Positions 14,387 to 14,573 of a stretch of DNA of 14,573 nt are shown here, in pieces. The stretch is taken from contig JAURJF010000001.1 in assembly GCA_030832365.1 (NCBI GenBank), positions 37,062 through 51,634 of the forward strand, written 5' to 3'. This DNA comes from Candidatus Nanopelagicales bacterium. GTDB lineage: Bacteria > Actinomycetota > Actinomycetes > Nanopelagicales > Nanopelagicaceae. Each line of letters opens with the position of its first letter. Within the stretch, counting starts at the first letter, position 1. Both the position numbers and the translations under genes were made by a program. The notes below the pieces were generated by a model, which was not told the origin of the DNA, searched no databases, and saw nothing but the letters and a program-made list of their open reading frames with translations.

Positions 14387-14573
14387 GCCATCACAGAGCT
14401 AGTAAAGTCTCTAAATCAATTATTGTGATCGGCTCTGGCATGGGGGGTATGGCAGCTGCTGCCCGCCTTGCAAAACGTGGACATAAAGTGAAAGTCTTTG
14501 AAGCATCTTCTTTTGCTGGTGGAAAGTGTCGAACAGAGATCATCTCAGGATTTTCATTTGATACTGGCCCCTC
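14383..14573 (+). CDS. CrtI/CrtD-type carotenoid desaturase, N-terminal part only
   Basis: Only the first 63 codons lie in the window. They encode an FAD-binding Rossmann start: IIVIGSGMGGMAAAARLAKR (GxGxxG variant), then VKVFEAS, AGGKCRTE and GFSFDTGPS. The pattern GGK...GFSFDTGPS is typical of phytoene desaturases and the related 1-hydroxycarotenoid 3,4-desaturase CrtD. Given the CruF-like hydratase and the CrtA-like gene next door, a CrtD-type late desaturase is as likely as CrtI; the visible part cannot decide. The ATG overlaps the glycosyltransferase TGA as ATGA, so it belongs to the same operon. The gene continues past position 14573. Confidence 0.85.
   Translation, partial: MSHHRASKVSKSIIVIGSGMGGMAAAARLAKRGHKVKVFEASSFAGGKCRTEIISGFSFDTGP

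Noticed and set aside
1..14573. CRISPR arrays, insertion sequences, integrases or phage genes
   Set aside because: No regularly spaced direct repeats other than the 10-bp MraZ boxes, no transposase or integrase motifs, and no terminal repeats flanking any gene were seen.

Overview
The window looks like chromosomal DNA from a small-genome, AT-leaning actinobacterium. The best guess is the freshwater acI / Nanopelagicales type; this is an inference from gene content and style, not from a marker gene. The evidence is the order DUF3040–mraZ–rsmH at the head of a division/cell-wall cluster, an actinobacterial DUF6504 protein, a TCGAAC-N4-GTTCGA LexA box, very short intergenic gaps, several starts without a Shine-Dalgarno sequence (some apparently leaderless), and a mycothiol-type arsenate reductase.

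Left part (1–6630), all on the minus strand. Reading in the direction of transcription, a LexA-controlled promoter drives DUF6504–dnaE2–dinB, a damage-inducible translesion synthesis operon with tightly packed genes and no imuA/imuB in between. Next come DUF3040, with its own candidate promoter, and a strong terminator. A five-unit, 10-bp-period repeat that fits a MraZ operator follows, then mraZ and rsmH, whose 3' end lies outside the window. Between mraZ and rsmH lies a large nested GC-rich stem-loop, a candidate cis-regulatory RNA.

Middle part (6712–9338), plus strand. A secreted 5'-nucleotidase with an N-terminal fibronectin-III-like region ends at a perfect 16-bp stem terminator. A small DoxX-family membrane protein with its own terminator follows. 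The SOS operon and the nucleotidase are divergent and share about 120 bp.

Right part (9364–14573), plus strand. Eight genes run head to tail with gaps of 0–15 bp or 4-bp ATGA overlaps: a TauE/SafE permease, an arsenate reductase, a YbaK-type deacylase, an alpha/beta hydrolase, a CrtA-like monooxygenase, a CruF-like carotenoid hydratase, a family-2 glycosyltransferase (CruG-like), and the start of a CrtI/CrtD-type carotenoid desaturase. The last four form a carotenoid end-modification module (oxidation, C-1 hydration, glycosylation, desaturation). The first genes look like arsenic or anion handling and housekeeping, apparently co-transcribed with it.

The most notable points are the SOS promoter whose LexA box contains the likely leaderless start codon, the minimal DnaE2–DinB cassette with a degenerate PHP active site, the regularly phased MraZ box array, the nested stem-loop before rsmH, and the CrtA-like/CruF/CruG carotenoid operon with a translationally coupled hydrolase.
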